Shown: one piece after another, positions 26,324 through 34,134 of the stretch
Layout: every line of letters starts with the position of its first letter
Numbering within the stretch: position 1 is the first letter of the stretch
From: Nibricoccus aquaticus
Lineage (GTDB): Bacteria > Verrucomicrobiota > Verrucomicrobiia > Opitutales > Opitutaceae
DNA: 64,000 nt
Assembly: GCF_002310495.1 (NCBI RefSeq)
Contig: NZ_CP023344.1
Location: 4,357,501 to 4,421,500, forward strand
Direction: 5' to 3'
Made by a program: the position numbers and the translations under genes
The notes under the pieces: generated by a model
Told to the model about the DNA's origin: nothing
Database searches by the model: none
What the model saw: only the letters and a program-made list of their open reading frames with translations

Positions 26324-27325
26324 ATGAATCAGCGTGTACTCGGCCGCACCGGGCTGCGCGTGTCGGAGCTCTGTCTCGGTACACTCAACTTTGGCTGGAG
26401 CGTCGGCGAAAAGCAGGCTTGGGCGTTGCTCGATGCTTATCGCGCCGCTGGCGGAAACTTTATTCAGGCTTCCGCGGTCTGTGAACCGGATGACGCGATC
26501 CCTGCCGTCGCCGAGGCGAGCGAGGAGTTTGTCGGACGCTGGTGGCGCGATCGGATGATTCCGCGCGAGGAATTGTTTCTCGCGACTCGCATCGTGATCC
26601 ACAACGCCCGTCCGCACGGCGCGGGCACGCTCGAAAGCTATATCCGCCGCTGCTGCGAGTCGTCGCTGGGACGCTTCCGCACGAATCACCTCGATCTGAT
26701 CATGATCGAGTGGAGCGAAAATCTTCCGTTGATGGATGACGTTCTTTTTGTGCTCAGCCGGCTGAAGCGTGCGGGGCTCGTGCGCTATCTCGGCGCGTCG
26801 GGATTTCCGGCGTGGCGGCTAATGGAGTCGCTGCATCGTTCGGCGCAGCGCGATGTCGATCGCTTCGAGGTGTTGCAGGCAGATTTTTCGCTGCTAGCCA
26901 ATTCTCGCAGCGAACTCGAGCAGCTCCGGCTTTGTCACGATTACCGGCTCGGGTTTCTCGCGCGTTCGCCGCTCGCGGGCGGTTTGCTCGCGAGTGCTGA
27001 CTCCGGTCGCCATGGACTTTCCACCACGCGCGCGCGCCGTCTGCAGCGTCAGTTTGCAGGCGTCGATGTCGGCGGACTACGCGCCGGGCTCACCGAGATC
27101 GCGGCGCGTCATCAACTCACGCTGCCGCAGACGGCGCTCGCGTGGGTGCTGGCCGACCCGGCTGTGACCGCGCCCGTGCTCGGCGTGAGTTCGGTCGAGC
27201 ATCTGGAGCCGCTGCTGCGCGTTCCCGCCGTAGGACTCACGTCTGCAGATTTTTCCTCGCTCAACGCCGACGAAACACCGGCCGGCAGCGAACCCGTTTC
27301 CACCCTCAACCTCATCCACTCATGA
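26324..27325 (+). CDS. Aldo/keto reductase-fold protein lacking the catalytic tetrad
   Basis: This 333-residue protein has AKR-superfamily features along its length: LGRTGLRVSELCLGTLNFG, the barrel segment LLDAYRAAGGNFI, LSRLKRAGLVRYLGASGF, ARSPLAGGLLA and the C-terminal cofactor-type VLGVSSVEHLEP. Aligning by eye with typical members, the tetrad positions Asp, Tyr, Lys and His are replaced by Gln48, Cys53, Arg89 and Glu129. It should therefore not be a normal oxidoreductase, though cofactor binding may remain. GGAGGTG precedes the ATG by a few bases, supporting this start. Its stop overlaps the start of the Rnk-like gene (ATGA). Confidence 0.8.
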   Translation: MNQRVLGRTGLRVSELCLGTLNFGWSVGEKQAWALLDAYRAAGGNFIQASAVCEPDDAIPAVAEASEEFVGRWWRDRMIPREELFLATRIVIHNARPHGAGTLESYIRRCCESSLGRFRTNHLDLIMIEWSENLPLMDDVLFVLSRLKRAGLVRYLGASGFPAWRLMESLHRSAQRDVDRFEVLQADFSLLANSRSELEQLRLCHDYRLGFLARSPLAGGLLASADSGRHGLSTTRARRLQRQFAGVDVGGLRAGLTEIAARHQLTLPQTALAWVLADPAVTAPVLGVSSVEHLEPLLRVPAVGLTSADFSSLNADETPAGSEPVSTLNLIHS

Positions 27326-27729
27326 ACACAAAACCCATCCACATTTCCCAATCCGACTACACCCGCATCCAGCTCCTCCTCTCCGCACTCCGCAGCGATC
27401 AACGCTCGGCCAAGGTAATCGAGAAGCTGCGCGGCGAACTCGAGCGCGCCGTCGTGCTCCCCGAACTGCCGCCGCATATCGTCGGCGTCGGTTCGACCGC
27501 GGATGTGCGCGATCTCGAATCGGGCGACCTCGACCGCTTCACGCTCACGCTACCCGAGCAAGCCGATGCGGCCCGCGGAAAACTTTCCCTGCTCGCGCCA
27601 CTCGGCACGGCGATACTCGGTTTTTCCGAGGGCGATGAATTTGCGTGGGAGATGCCTGGCGGCGTCCGCCGTCTGCGCATCGAACGCGTAACCCAACCTG
27701 CGGAGGCCGTCGTTTCCGCGAACTCATAA
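27322..27729 (+). CDS. Rnk/GreA-C-terminal-like protein (nucleoside diphosphate kinase regulator family)
   Basis: This 135-residue protein matches the Rnk pattern: a short helical N-terminus (SQSDYTRIQLLLSALRS) and a GreA-like C-terminal fold with PLGTAILGFSEGDEFAWEMP. Rnk-family proteins bind RNA polymerase without the GreA cleavage activity and in Escherichia or Pseudomonas affect Ndk levels. It is translated by overlap with the AKR-like gene and followed 19 bp later by a cupin, so the three form one operon. What it regulates here is not known. Confidence 0.8.
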   Translation: MNTKPIHISQSDYTRIQLLLSALRSDQRSAKVIEKLRGELERAVVLPELPPHIVGVGSTADVRDLESGDLDRFTLTLPEQADAARGKLSLLAPLGTAILGFSEGDEFAWEMPGGVRRLRIERVTQPAEAVVSANS

Positions 27730-27748
27730 ACAAAAACCAAACCATCGA

Positions 27749-28093
27749 ATGATCATGAATACCGCAGCCAATCCACCCAACGACACCAAGTGGCGCATGT
27801 CCAAAAACGTCCTCAACGCCGGCGAGCTCAACGGCTCGCTCACACTGATCGGACCGGGCTCAGAGCTCGAGCCTGAGACCTCGTCCGTCGAACGCGTCAT
27901 CTACGTCGCCCAAGGCGTGATCACCGCCGCGTTCTCCGCGGCCAACCACATTTTGCAGACCGACGACACGCTCGTAGTCCCGGCCGGCCGTTCGCTTGAG
28001 ATCCGCAATAGCGGTAACGCTCCGGCGAAGGTCCTCGTGATGTCACTGCCGTCGCGACGTCGCGCGGAGACGCCGCTGGTGGTGCTGAACTGA
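27749..28093 (+). CDS. Cupin-fold protein without metal-binding histidines
   Basis: This 114-residue protein looks like a single small cupin barrel. A strand-rich middle (GSLTLIGPGSELEPETSSVERVIYV) is followed by the second motif TDDTLVVPAGRSLEIRNSGN. The usual His-X-His and later His ligands of cupin motifs 1 and 2 are absent, so metal-dependent catalysis is unlikely; a sensor or structural role fits better. A second ATG at 27755 is an alternative start. It is the third gene of the AKR-like/Rnk operon and is followed by REP-type repeats. Confidence 0.65.
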   Translation: MIMNTAANPPNDTKWRMSKNVLNAGELNGSLTLIGPGSELEPETSSVERVIYVAQGVITAAFSAANHILQTDDTLVVPAGRSLEIRNSGNAPAKVLVMSLPSRRRAETPLVVLN

Positions 28094-28101
28094 GTCTGTT
28101 G

Positions 28102-28158
28102 TGTAGGTCAGCGAGCTTGCTCGCGCTCCGAACCGTGCCTGCAAGCAGGCTGCCTACA
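28102..28158. repeat. REP-like palindrome pair with compensatory changes
   Basis: The first unit starts TGTAGGTCA and holds the hairpin GCGAGC-TT-GCTCGC (28111-28124). The second unit is inverted (CCTGC-AA-GCAGG, then CTGCCTACA ending at 28158). Compared with the element at 22962, the stem pair changes T-A to A-T while pairing is kept. Confidence 0.75.
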
Positions 28159-28171
28159 TTCATAAAGTCCG

Positions 28172-28273
28172 AGGTGGAGCGCGCCGTCCCGGCGCGCTGT
28201 TCGAGAGGAGACCGCGATTCATCGTGTGTGATCTTCGACATCGCTCAGCGTGCGCGGAGCGCCCGCTCCACCT
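28172..28273. repeat. Structured repeat with 10-bp inverted ends
   Basis: AGGTGGAGCG (28172-28181) is inverted as CGCTCCACCT (28264-28273). Inside is a perfect 9-bp hairpin, AGCGCGCCG/CGGCGCGCT (28178-28198). It is adjacent to the REP pair and looks like a non-autonomous intergenic element. Confidence 0.55.
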
Positions 28274-28396
28274 TCCGAAACTTGAGTTCGGCAATAGCGG
28301 CGACGCCGCTTGTCATGCTCAACCGAGCGTAGCCTAATTTCAGTTCATTGGAGGCGTGAATCTGCGTCGTGCCTCCAATCGATGCCTGAGGATACT

Positions 28397-28864
28397 TTAT
28401 GAGGAGTGTTCATCTCCACCTACTTTGATTCGTTGGCCGAGGCTTTCGATATGCACTACGACGAAAGAATCTGAGGAGAGCGTGTACCGGTATGTTATGG
28501 TGAAGATACCTCCGTCTGATTTGCCTATGATAAACATACGGGCCGTGCCGTTAACAGAGTCACCTTCTTTTCTTCGTTTCCAATCCTCGGGCACATTCTT
28601 GCTGAAAAAGCGGCGTTCTTCTTTGGAGATGAGAGCAAAGGATGCGTCAGTAGGACTCCCAGTTATTGCTGTGATGGCAGGATGGGAAAAAGCGATTTTG
28701 TACAAATGGGAACGCTCAAGATCACGACTTGGATCACGCCATTTCGAAAACGCCAAAAATGCCAATAAAAGTCCGGACACAAAAACCGGAACGAAAACTA
28801 TTTCCTTCCATTTAAGGCCACGCTCAGGAGCGTCCGGCATCTCGTACTTGGCTATCGTGCTCAT
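28397..28864 (-). CDS. Small membrane-anchored protein of unknown function
   Basis: This 155-residue protein has a short cytoplasmic N-terminus and one transmembrane helix near residues 22-40 (KEIVFVPVFVSGLLLAFLAF). A soluble domain of about 115 residues follows. No family is recognised. By eye the DNA is clearly more AT-rich than its neighbours, with codons such as TTT, AAA and ATA, which could mean transfer or relaxed selection. It lies 20 bp downstream of the response regulator on the same strand and may be the last gene of the two-component operon. Confidence 0.6.
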   Translation of the reverse strand: MSTIAKYEMPDAPERGLKWKEIVFVPVFVSGLLLAFLAFSKWRDPSRDLERSHLYKIAFSHPAITAITGSPTDASFALISKEERRFFSKNVPEDWKRRKEGDSVNGTARMFIIGKSDGGIFTITYRYTLSSDSFVVVHIESLGQRIKVGGDEHSS

Positions 28865-28884
28865 GAATTAGCGCGTGGGGTTGG

Positions 28885-29550
28885 TCACAGCCCGTGATCC
28901 GTTTTCTTATGCTGCACGTACAGCGCCGTCGCTTGGGAGCGGCGGTTGACGTCGAGTTTGTCGAAGATGTTCGCGAGGTAGTTTTTGACTGTCTTCTCGC
29001 TGAGGTTCATGTCGGCGCCGACTTCCTTGTTGGTTTTTCCTTCGGCGATGAGCGCGAGGACGCGTTTTTCCTGCGGGGAAAGCGAGGTGAGCACGTCGTT
29101 GCCGGGGCCGCCGGTCTTCACGAGTTTCATCACGCGTGCGGTGATTGCCGGATCGAGAATCGATTTGCCGGCGGCGACATCGAGCACGGCCTGCACGAGA
29201 CCGCGGCCGTTGATTTCCTTGAGGAGATAACCGTGTCCGCCGGAGCGGATCGCTTCATCGACGAGGTGATCGTCCACGACGGAGGTCAGGAAGAGGATCT
29301 TCGTGTCGGGGAGTTTTTGGAGGATTTTCCGGCACGCATCGAAGCCCATGCCGTCGGGCAGTCGAATATCCATCAACACGACGTCGGGATGAAACTTCAC
29401 TACAGCATCGACGCCTGCGGCGACCGAGCCCGCTTCGCCGACGATCTGGATCGCGCGTTCGGCGGCGAGGAGGGCGCGCAGGCCCATGCGGACGAGTTCG
29501 CTGTCGTCGACGAGCAGGAGTTTGAGGGCGGGCGGGCGTGAAGCACTCAT
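28885..29550 (-). CDS. NarL/LuxR-family response regulator
   Basis: This 221-residue transcription factor has a receiver domain (acidic pocket Asp15/Asp16, phospho-acceptor Asp61 in LMDIRLPDGMG, Lys111 in GYLLKE). A LuxR-type HTH follows (about 155-210, with LSPQEKRVLALIAEGKTNKE and LSEKTVKNYLANIFDKL). The typical NarL length is 210-220. It shares a 4-bp overlap (ATGA) with the sensor kinase gene, so the two form a two-component system. Target genes cannot be deduced from the sequence. Confidence 0.93.
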   Translation of the reverse strand: MSASRPPALKLLLVDDSELVRMGLRALLAAERAIQIVGEAGSVAAGVDAVVKFHPDVVLMDIRLPDGMGFDACRKILQKLPDTKILFLTSVVDDHLVDEAIRSGGHGYLLKEINGRGLVQAVLDVAAGKSILDPAITARVMKLVKTGGPGNDVLTSLSPQEKRVLALIAEGKTNKEVGADMNLSEKTVKNYLANIFDKLDVNRRSQATALYVQHKKTDHGL

Positions 29551-30836
29551 GCGGGAAGGGAGGGCGGAGCGAAGGTGAGGAGAAGACGTGTGCCCTGGCC
29601 GGGCGAACTGGAAAACTGGAGTTTGCCGCCGAGGCGTTCGGCGCGGGCGCGCATGTTGCCGAGACCGTGTCCGCCGCCGCTCGAACCGGTGACGGCGAAA
29701 CCGCGGCCGTTGTCCTGCACGAGGAGGCAGATCTCGCCACCGGCGCGGTGCAGGCGAACGGTGATCTGCGTGGCGGCGCCGTGGCGGAGCGCGTTGCTCA
29801 CGGCCTCGCGAGTGATCTGGAGGAGGTGGGCGATGGGTTCTTCGCCGAGTGTGGCGGCGGCTTCGTCGTCGATGCGCAGATCGTAAGTCGCGGCGCGGCC
29901 GGCATCGAGCGTCTGCGTGAGCGAGCGGACGGCGTCGCCGAAACTCTGCTGGCGCAGACTCTCGGGCGAGAGACCCGCGATGTAGCCGCGCACCTCGCGG
30001 ATGGTGACGTTGATGGCGGATACGCCGGCTTCGAGCTGGCGCGTGGCCTCGGCGGGATTGGTCGCGAGGAGATTTTTCGCGGCCTCGACCGTGAGGCCGG
30101 CGGCGTAGAGCGATTGTATGATGCCGTCGTGCAGATCGTGACCGAGACGGATTTTTTCCTCCAAGGCGCGGTTGAGAAGTGTCTGTTGGAAATGCGCGTC
30201 CTCCTCGGCGCGGAGACGTTCGTTGCGCTCGCGTTCGAGTTCGGTGCCCTGGCGCGCGGAGACCTGGGCGAGGTGCGTGAGGCTGCGCATGTCGGCGTGC
30301 GTCGAAGAAGCGTCGAGACTGCCGTTGTTGCGCGCGCGGACGGAAAAAACGATGGCCGCGACCAACGCGAGCGTGAGCCCGAGTGCGATGAAGAGCAGCA
30401 TCATCGCGCTCTGTTGATAGAGCGAAACAAGGTGAAGCACGGCGGGCGGCGTGAAGCGCACGGTCACGCGGGACGCGGCACGGTTTTCGGAAGCGGGGAA
30501 ATCGTGCGTGAATTCCCAGCGGCTGGATTTGCGTGAGGACACTGAAGCGGCGGCGGAAGCAGAAGCGGGCGATGGCGACGCGGGCGGCTCGGCGTTGACG
30601 GTGATCGTCGCGCCCAAGGCTGTGGAGAGTTCGCGGATTTTTTCATCCGACCATGGCGACGATCCGATGTTGGAGAGCGCGATCAGCGAGTCGAATTGGG
30701 CTTCTTTGGTGGCGATGGTTTCCGTGCGGACGCGTTCGTGGTGACTGTGCAACCACTGCTGGGCGAACGTCAGCGCTCCGAGAAAGAGGAGCAGCAGGAC
30801 GAGGGCGAGGCCGAGGAGGCGGGCGAGGCTGTTCAT
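29547..30836 (-). CDS. Sensor histidine kinase (HisKA_3 type)
   Basis: This 429-residue inner-membrane kinase has one transmembrane helix near residues 5-26 and a second at about 143-166. Between them is a periplasmic domain of about 115 residues with an Ala/Ser/Pro-rich loop. A coiled-coil linker leads to the HisKA_3 phospho-acceptor box LGHDLHDGIIQSLYAAGL. The ATPase domain has the N box (EAVSNALRHG) and G box (DNGRGFAVTGSSGGGHGLG). It pairs with the NarL-type regulator downstream. The periplasmic domain suggests sensing of an envelope or extracellular signal. Confidence 0.93.
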   Translation of the reverse strand: MNSLARLLGLALVLLLLFLGALTFAQQWLHSHHERVRTETIATKEAQFDSLIALSNIGSSPWSDEKIRELSTALGATITVNAEPPASPSPASASAAASVSSRKSSRWEFTHDFPASENRAASRVTVRFTPPAVLHLVSLYQQSAMMLLFIALGLTLALVAAIVFSVRARNNGSLDASSTHADMRSLTHLAQVSARQGTELERERNERLRAEEDAHFQQTLLNRALEEKIRLGHDLHDGIIQSLYAAGLTVEAAKNLLATNPAEATRQLEAGVSAINVTIREVRGYIAGLSPESLRQQSFGDAVRSLTQTLDAGRAATYDLRIDDEAAATLGEEPIAHLLQITREAVSNALRHGAATQITVRLHRAGGEICLLVQDNGRGFAVTGSSGGGHGLGNMRARAERLGGKLQFSSSPGQGTRLLLTFAPPSLPA

Positions 30837-30976
30837 GTATGCGCGGAAGGGGCGGCCGGATCAGGGAGTTTTGTACGACTGCGACGGCGACGGCGGCAAG
30901 CATCGCGCTCGTTTGGAGCGGCTTTCATAACATTTCGACTTTTGCCGGGAGGCAGTTTTCTTAGGCCGTTCTGTCC

Positions 30977-32515
30977 ATGAAAAACTTCTACATCACGACC
31001 GCGATCGACTATGTGAACGGTTCGCCACACCTGGGCCATGCCTACGAAAAGGTGCTGACGGACGTCATTGCCCGGTACCGGCGGATGATGGGCGACAACG
31101 TTTTCTTTCTCACCGGCGTCGACGAGCACGGCCAGAAGGTCCAGCAAAGCGCGAAGGCAAAAGGCGTGCCGCCGCAGCAGTTCTGCGACGAGGTTTCGCA
31201 GGAATTCCGCGCGATGTGCGCGAAGCTCGATATCTCGAATACCGACTTCATCCGCACCACGGAAGAGCGGCACAAGAAGGTCGTGCGCCAGTTGCTCCAG
31301 CAGCTCTTCGACAAGGGCGAGATCTACAAGGCTGAGTACAAAGGCTTTTATTCCACGCGTCAGGAGCAGTTCTTGCAGGACAAGGACCGCAATCCCGACG
31401 GCTCGTGGCCGGAGATTTTCGGTGAAGTCACCGAGATCACCGAGTCGAATTACTTCTTCAAACTGCAGCAGTACCAGAGCTGGCTCATCGAGCATCTGAA
31501 GAAGAACGAGAACTTCGTCTTCCCGCGCTACCGCCAGAAGCAGGTGTTGGAGTTTCTCGCCGAGCCGCTCAACGACCTCTGCATCTCGCGTCCGCGCGAG
31601 CGTCTGGAGTGGGGCATCACGCTGCCGTTCGACGAGAATTTCGTGACGTACGTCTGGTTCGACGCGCTGGTGAACTACTACACGGCCGTGATAGACAAGC
31701 CGGAGTTCTGGCCCGCGGATTTCCATGTGATCGGCAAAGACATCCTCGTGCCGCCGCACGCGGTTTACTGGCCGATCATGCTCAAGGCTTGCGGCATCGA
31801 GCCACCGAGGTCGCTGCTCGCGCACGGCTGGTGGTCGATCAACGGCGCCAAGATGTCCAAGAGCACGGGCAATTTCGTCGAGCCGATGGCTTTCGCCGAC
31901 CAGTACGGCGTCGATGCGCTGCGCTACTTCATGATTCGCGAAATGAGCGTCGGTCAGGACAGCGATTTTTCGCAGACGCAGTTCCTCGCGCGCTATAACG
32001 CCGAACTCGCCAACAACCTCGGCAACCTCGTCAACCGCACGCTCAACATGACGAACCGCTTCGCCGGCGGCGTCATCCCCGCGGCAGAAACGCAGGATGA
32101 AGTCGAACTGGAGTTGCAGCGTCTGTGGGACAAAACCCGCGACGAAGTCCTCGGGCTCTACGACGGCTTCCAATTCCACATCGCGCTGGAGCGGACGTTC
32201 GCGTTCGTCACTGCGACGAATGCGTACATCGAGAAACGCGCACCGTGGAAACTCGGCAAATCGACCGATGCGAAAGATCAGGCACTGCTGAAGACAACGC
32301 TCGCCACGATCGCGGAAGCGCTGCGGCTCGCGACCGCGCTGCTGCCCGCCGTGATGCCGTCGACCGCGCAGAAAATTAACGGCGTGCTCGGTTACGAGCC
32401 AGGTGCGGTTTGGAAAGATGAACTCACGTGGAGCACACGCCTCACGGGCAAGAAGGTCGCGGAGACGGCGATCCTCTTCCCGCGTCCGGAGAAGCCGGCG
32501 GCAGAGAAGAAGTGA
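30977..32515 (+). CDS. metG: Methionyl-tRNA synthetase
   Basis: MetRS charges tRNA-Met. The protein has 512 residues: the class I catalytic domain with HLGH (residues 18-21) as the HIGH motif, KMSKS at 292-296 and the anticodon-binding helices. The C-terminal tRNA-binding domain found in many 650-residue MetRS is absent. In the connective peptide the zinc-finger cysteines are missing: the region reads YKGFYSTRQEQFLQDKDRN where zinc enzymes have CxxC. It thus resembles the zinc-free MetG class. No leader RNA structure was recognised before the gene. Confidence 0.97.
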   Translation: MKNFYITTAIDYVNGSPHLGHAYEKVLTDVIARYRRMMGDNVFFLTGVDEHGQKVQQSAKAKGVPPQQFCDEVSQEFRAMCAKLDISNTDFIRTTEERHKKVVRQLLQQLFDKGEIYKAEYKGFYSTRQEQFLQDKDRNPDGSWPEIFGEVTEITESNYFFKLQQYQSWLIEHLKKNENFVFPRYRQKQVLEFLAEPLNDLCISRPRERLEWGITLPFDENFVTYVWFDALVNYYTAVIDKPEFWPADFHVIGKDILVPPHAVYWPIMLKACGIEPPRSLLAHGWWSINGAKMSKSTGNFVEPMAFADQYGVDALRYFMIREMSVGQDSDFSQTQFLARYNAELANNLGNLVNRTLNMTNRFAGGVIPAAETQDEVELELQRLWDKTRDEVLGLYDGFQFHIALERTFAFVTATNAYIEKRAPWKLGKSTDAKDQALLKTTLATIAEALRLATALLPAVMPSTAQKINGVLGYEPGAVWKDELTWSTRLTGKKVAETAILFPRPEKPAAEKK

Positions 32516-32530
32516 TCGGAAGTTTATTTG

Positions 32531-32611
32531 AACCACAGAGACACAGAGGTCGGACCAAGCCTGTCGAACGCGTGAATGGATTTTCTCTGTGTCCTCTGTG
32601 CCTCCGTGGTT
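32531..32611. repeat. Imperfect inverted repeat upstream of menF
   Basis: The 19 bases at 32531-32549 (AACCACAGAGACACAGAGG) match the inverse of 32593-32611 at 17 of 19 positions. The 43-base interior has no gene. This AACCACAGAG...CTCTGTGGTT type is common as dispersed repeats. It ends 8 bases before the menF start, so it occupies the likely ribosome-binding area. Confidence 0.65.
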
Positions 32612-32619
32612 AAATTGAA

Positions 32620-34044
32620 ATGACGATTCTGCCGCTCAACCCAGCCGAGAATTCTTCGCCCGAGGCGCTGATTGCGTTTCTCGCGCAGTGTCAGCTGGCG
32701 GCAAAGCGAGCGGGCAGGGCTCAGCTTGTGAGCATCTCACTGGAGATCGATGCGCTCGATCCGCTGGCGGTGCTTGAGTCGATCTTTGAACCGGGGGAGC
32801 GGCATTTTTATGTCGAGCGCCCAGCCGAGGGTTTCGCGGTAGCGGGAGCGGAAGCGGTGCTTTCATTTTCGGCGAGCGGCCTGGAGCGTTTCGCGGAGTG
32901 TCAGCGCTTCATCGACGAAACGCTGGCGAACACGCTCGCGGTCGGACCGCAGAGTGCAGCGTTTTCCGGTCCACATTTCTTCACGGCGTTTTCGTTCTTC
33001 GACGTGGTTGAAGCGGCAGAATCATTTGAAGCGGCAAGTGTCTTTGTGCCGCGCTGGCAGGTCGCTCTTGCGAATGGGAAGACGACGGCGGTCGCGAATC
33101 TTCTCGTTGAAGCGGACTCGCCGCTCGAAGCGCTGGCTGAGCGCGTGTGGCGAGCTCGCAAGAAATTTGGATCGTTCGATTATTCGGCGCCCGATTTTCA
33201 AGAAGCGCCGCCAGCGACTCCGACGACGATTCGCGAAGTGGGTGGCGAAGGCGCTTACGCAGAGTCCGTACGTCGAGCGGTGGAGCGGATCGAAGCGAAA
33301 GAGTTCGAGAAAATCGTGCTCGCGCGTGCGAAGGACATCACGGCGAGCCAGCCGCTGCATCCGTTGCGTGTGCTCAACGGACTGCGCCAGCGCTTCGCCG
33401 ATTGCTACGCGTTCTCCGTCGCGAACGGGCGCGGACAGAGTTTTATTGGTGCGAGTCCTGAGCGGTTGCTCCGTGTAAGCGATGGCCAGCTCCTTACGGA
33501 AGCGCTCGCGGGTTCGATTCGTCGCGGTGCGACGGCGAGCGAAGATGCCGCACTCGGCACCGCGCTGCTTCGCAGTGAGAAAGACCGCCGTGAGCATGAG
33601 TTCGTGCTGCAATCGATCACGCGTCGGCTGGAGCCGCTGGGTGTTAAACTGGATTTCCCGTCGTCACCCGCGCTGCGCCGTCTGGCGAACGTGCAACATC
33701 TCCACACATCTGTGCGCGCGGCATTGCCGGACGGCGTGCGGCTGCTCGACGCACTCGCGCGACTGCATCCGACTCCGGCGGTCGGCGGGAAGCCGCGCGC
33801 GGCGGCTGTCCCGCGTATTCGGGAGCTGGAGGCGTTTCCGCGCGGGCTGTACGCCGGTGCGCTCGGCTGGGTGGATGCGCGTGGGAACGGCGAGTTCTTT
33901 GTCGGATTGCGCTCGGCGTTGATCGATGACGCGACGGCGCGGCTCTACGCGGGCGCGGGAATTGTCGCTGGATCTTGGCCAGAAAAAGAATTCACGGAAA
34001 CTGAGCTGAAGTTCCGGGCGATGCAGGACGCGTTGCTGGGGTGA
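32620..34044 (+). CDS. menF: Isochorismate synthase (menaquinone pathway)
   Basis: MenF converts chorismate to isochorismate, the entry to menaquinone. The protein has 474 residues, normal for the family. The chorismate-binding C-terminal half shows AVERIEAKEFEKIVLARAKD, GASPERLLRVSDGQLLTEAL with AGSIRRG, LHPTPAVGGKP, and GLYAGALGWVDARGNGEF. It could also be a salicylate or siderophore isochorismate synthase (EntC-type), but no such genes are near. Neither menD nor other men genes are adjacent. Confidence 0.88.
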   Translation: MTILPLNPAENSSPEALIAFLAQCQLAAKRAGRAQLVSISLEIDALDPLAVLESIFEPGERHFYVERPAEGFAVAGAEAVLSFSASGLERFAECQRFIDETLANTLAVGPQSAAFSGPHFFTAFSFFDVVEAAESFEAASVFVPRWQVALANGKTTAVANLLVEADSPLEALAERVWRARKKFGSFDYSAPDFQEAPPATPTTIREVGGEGAYAESVRRAVERIEAKEFEKIVLARAKDITASQPLHPLRVLNGLRQRFADCYAFSVANGRGQSFIGASPERLLRVSDGQLLTEALAGSIRRGATASEDAALGTALLRSEKDRREHEFVLQSITRRLEPLGVKLDFPSSPALRRLANVQHLHTSVRAALPDGVRLLDALARLHPTPAVGGKPRAAAVPRIRELEAFPRGLYAGALGWVDARGNGEFFVGLRSALIDDATARLYAGAGIVAGSWPEKEFTETELKFRAMQDALLG

Positions 34045-34134
34045 GGCCGGGCGGATGTTTAGTGTCCGACTGTTGAAGGCAGCCGGGTTGACAGAGCACA
34101 CGGGCTGCGGTGAGTAGGCGCGTCGCTTCCCGTC

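Larger units (their letters stand above)
28094..28396. other. Intergenic region, filled by repeats
   Basis: This 303-bp space between convergent genes (cupin and the small anchored protein) holds the REP pair (28102-28158) and the larger element (28172-28273). I see no gene in it. Confidence 0.6.

Noticed and set aside
15053-28273. CRISPR array or tandem repeats
   Set aside because: The palindromes are dispersed, differ in sequence, and show no regularly spaced direct repeats with unique spacers.
30833-32536. 567-residue open frame on the minus strand
   Set aside because: Antisense to metG, which has clear HIGH and KMSKS motifs.
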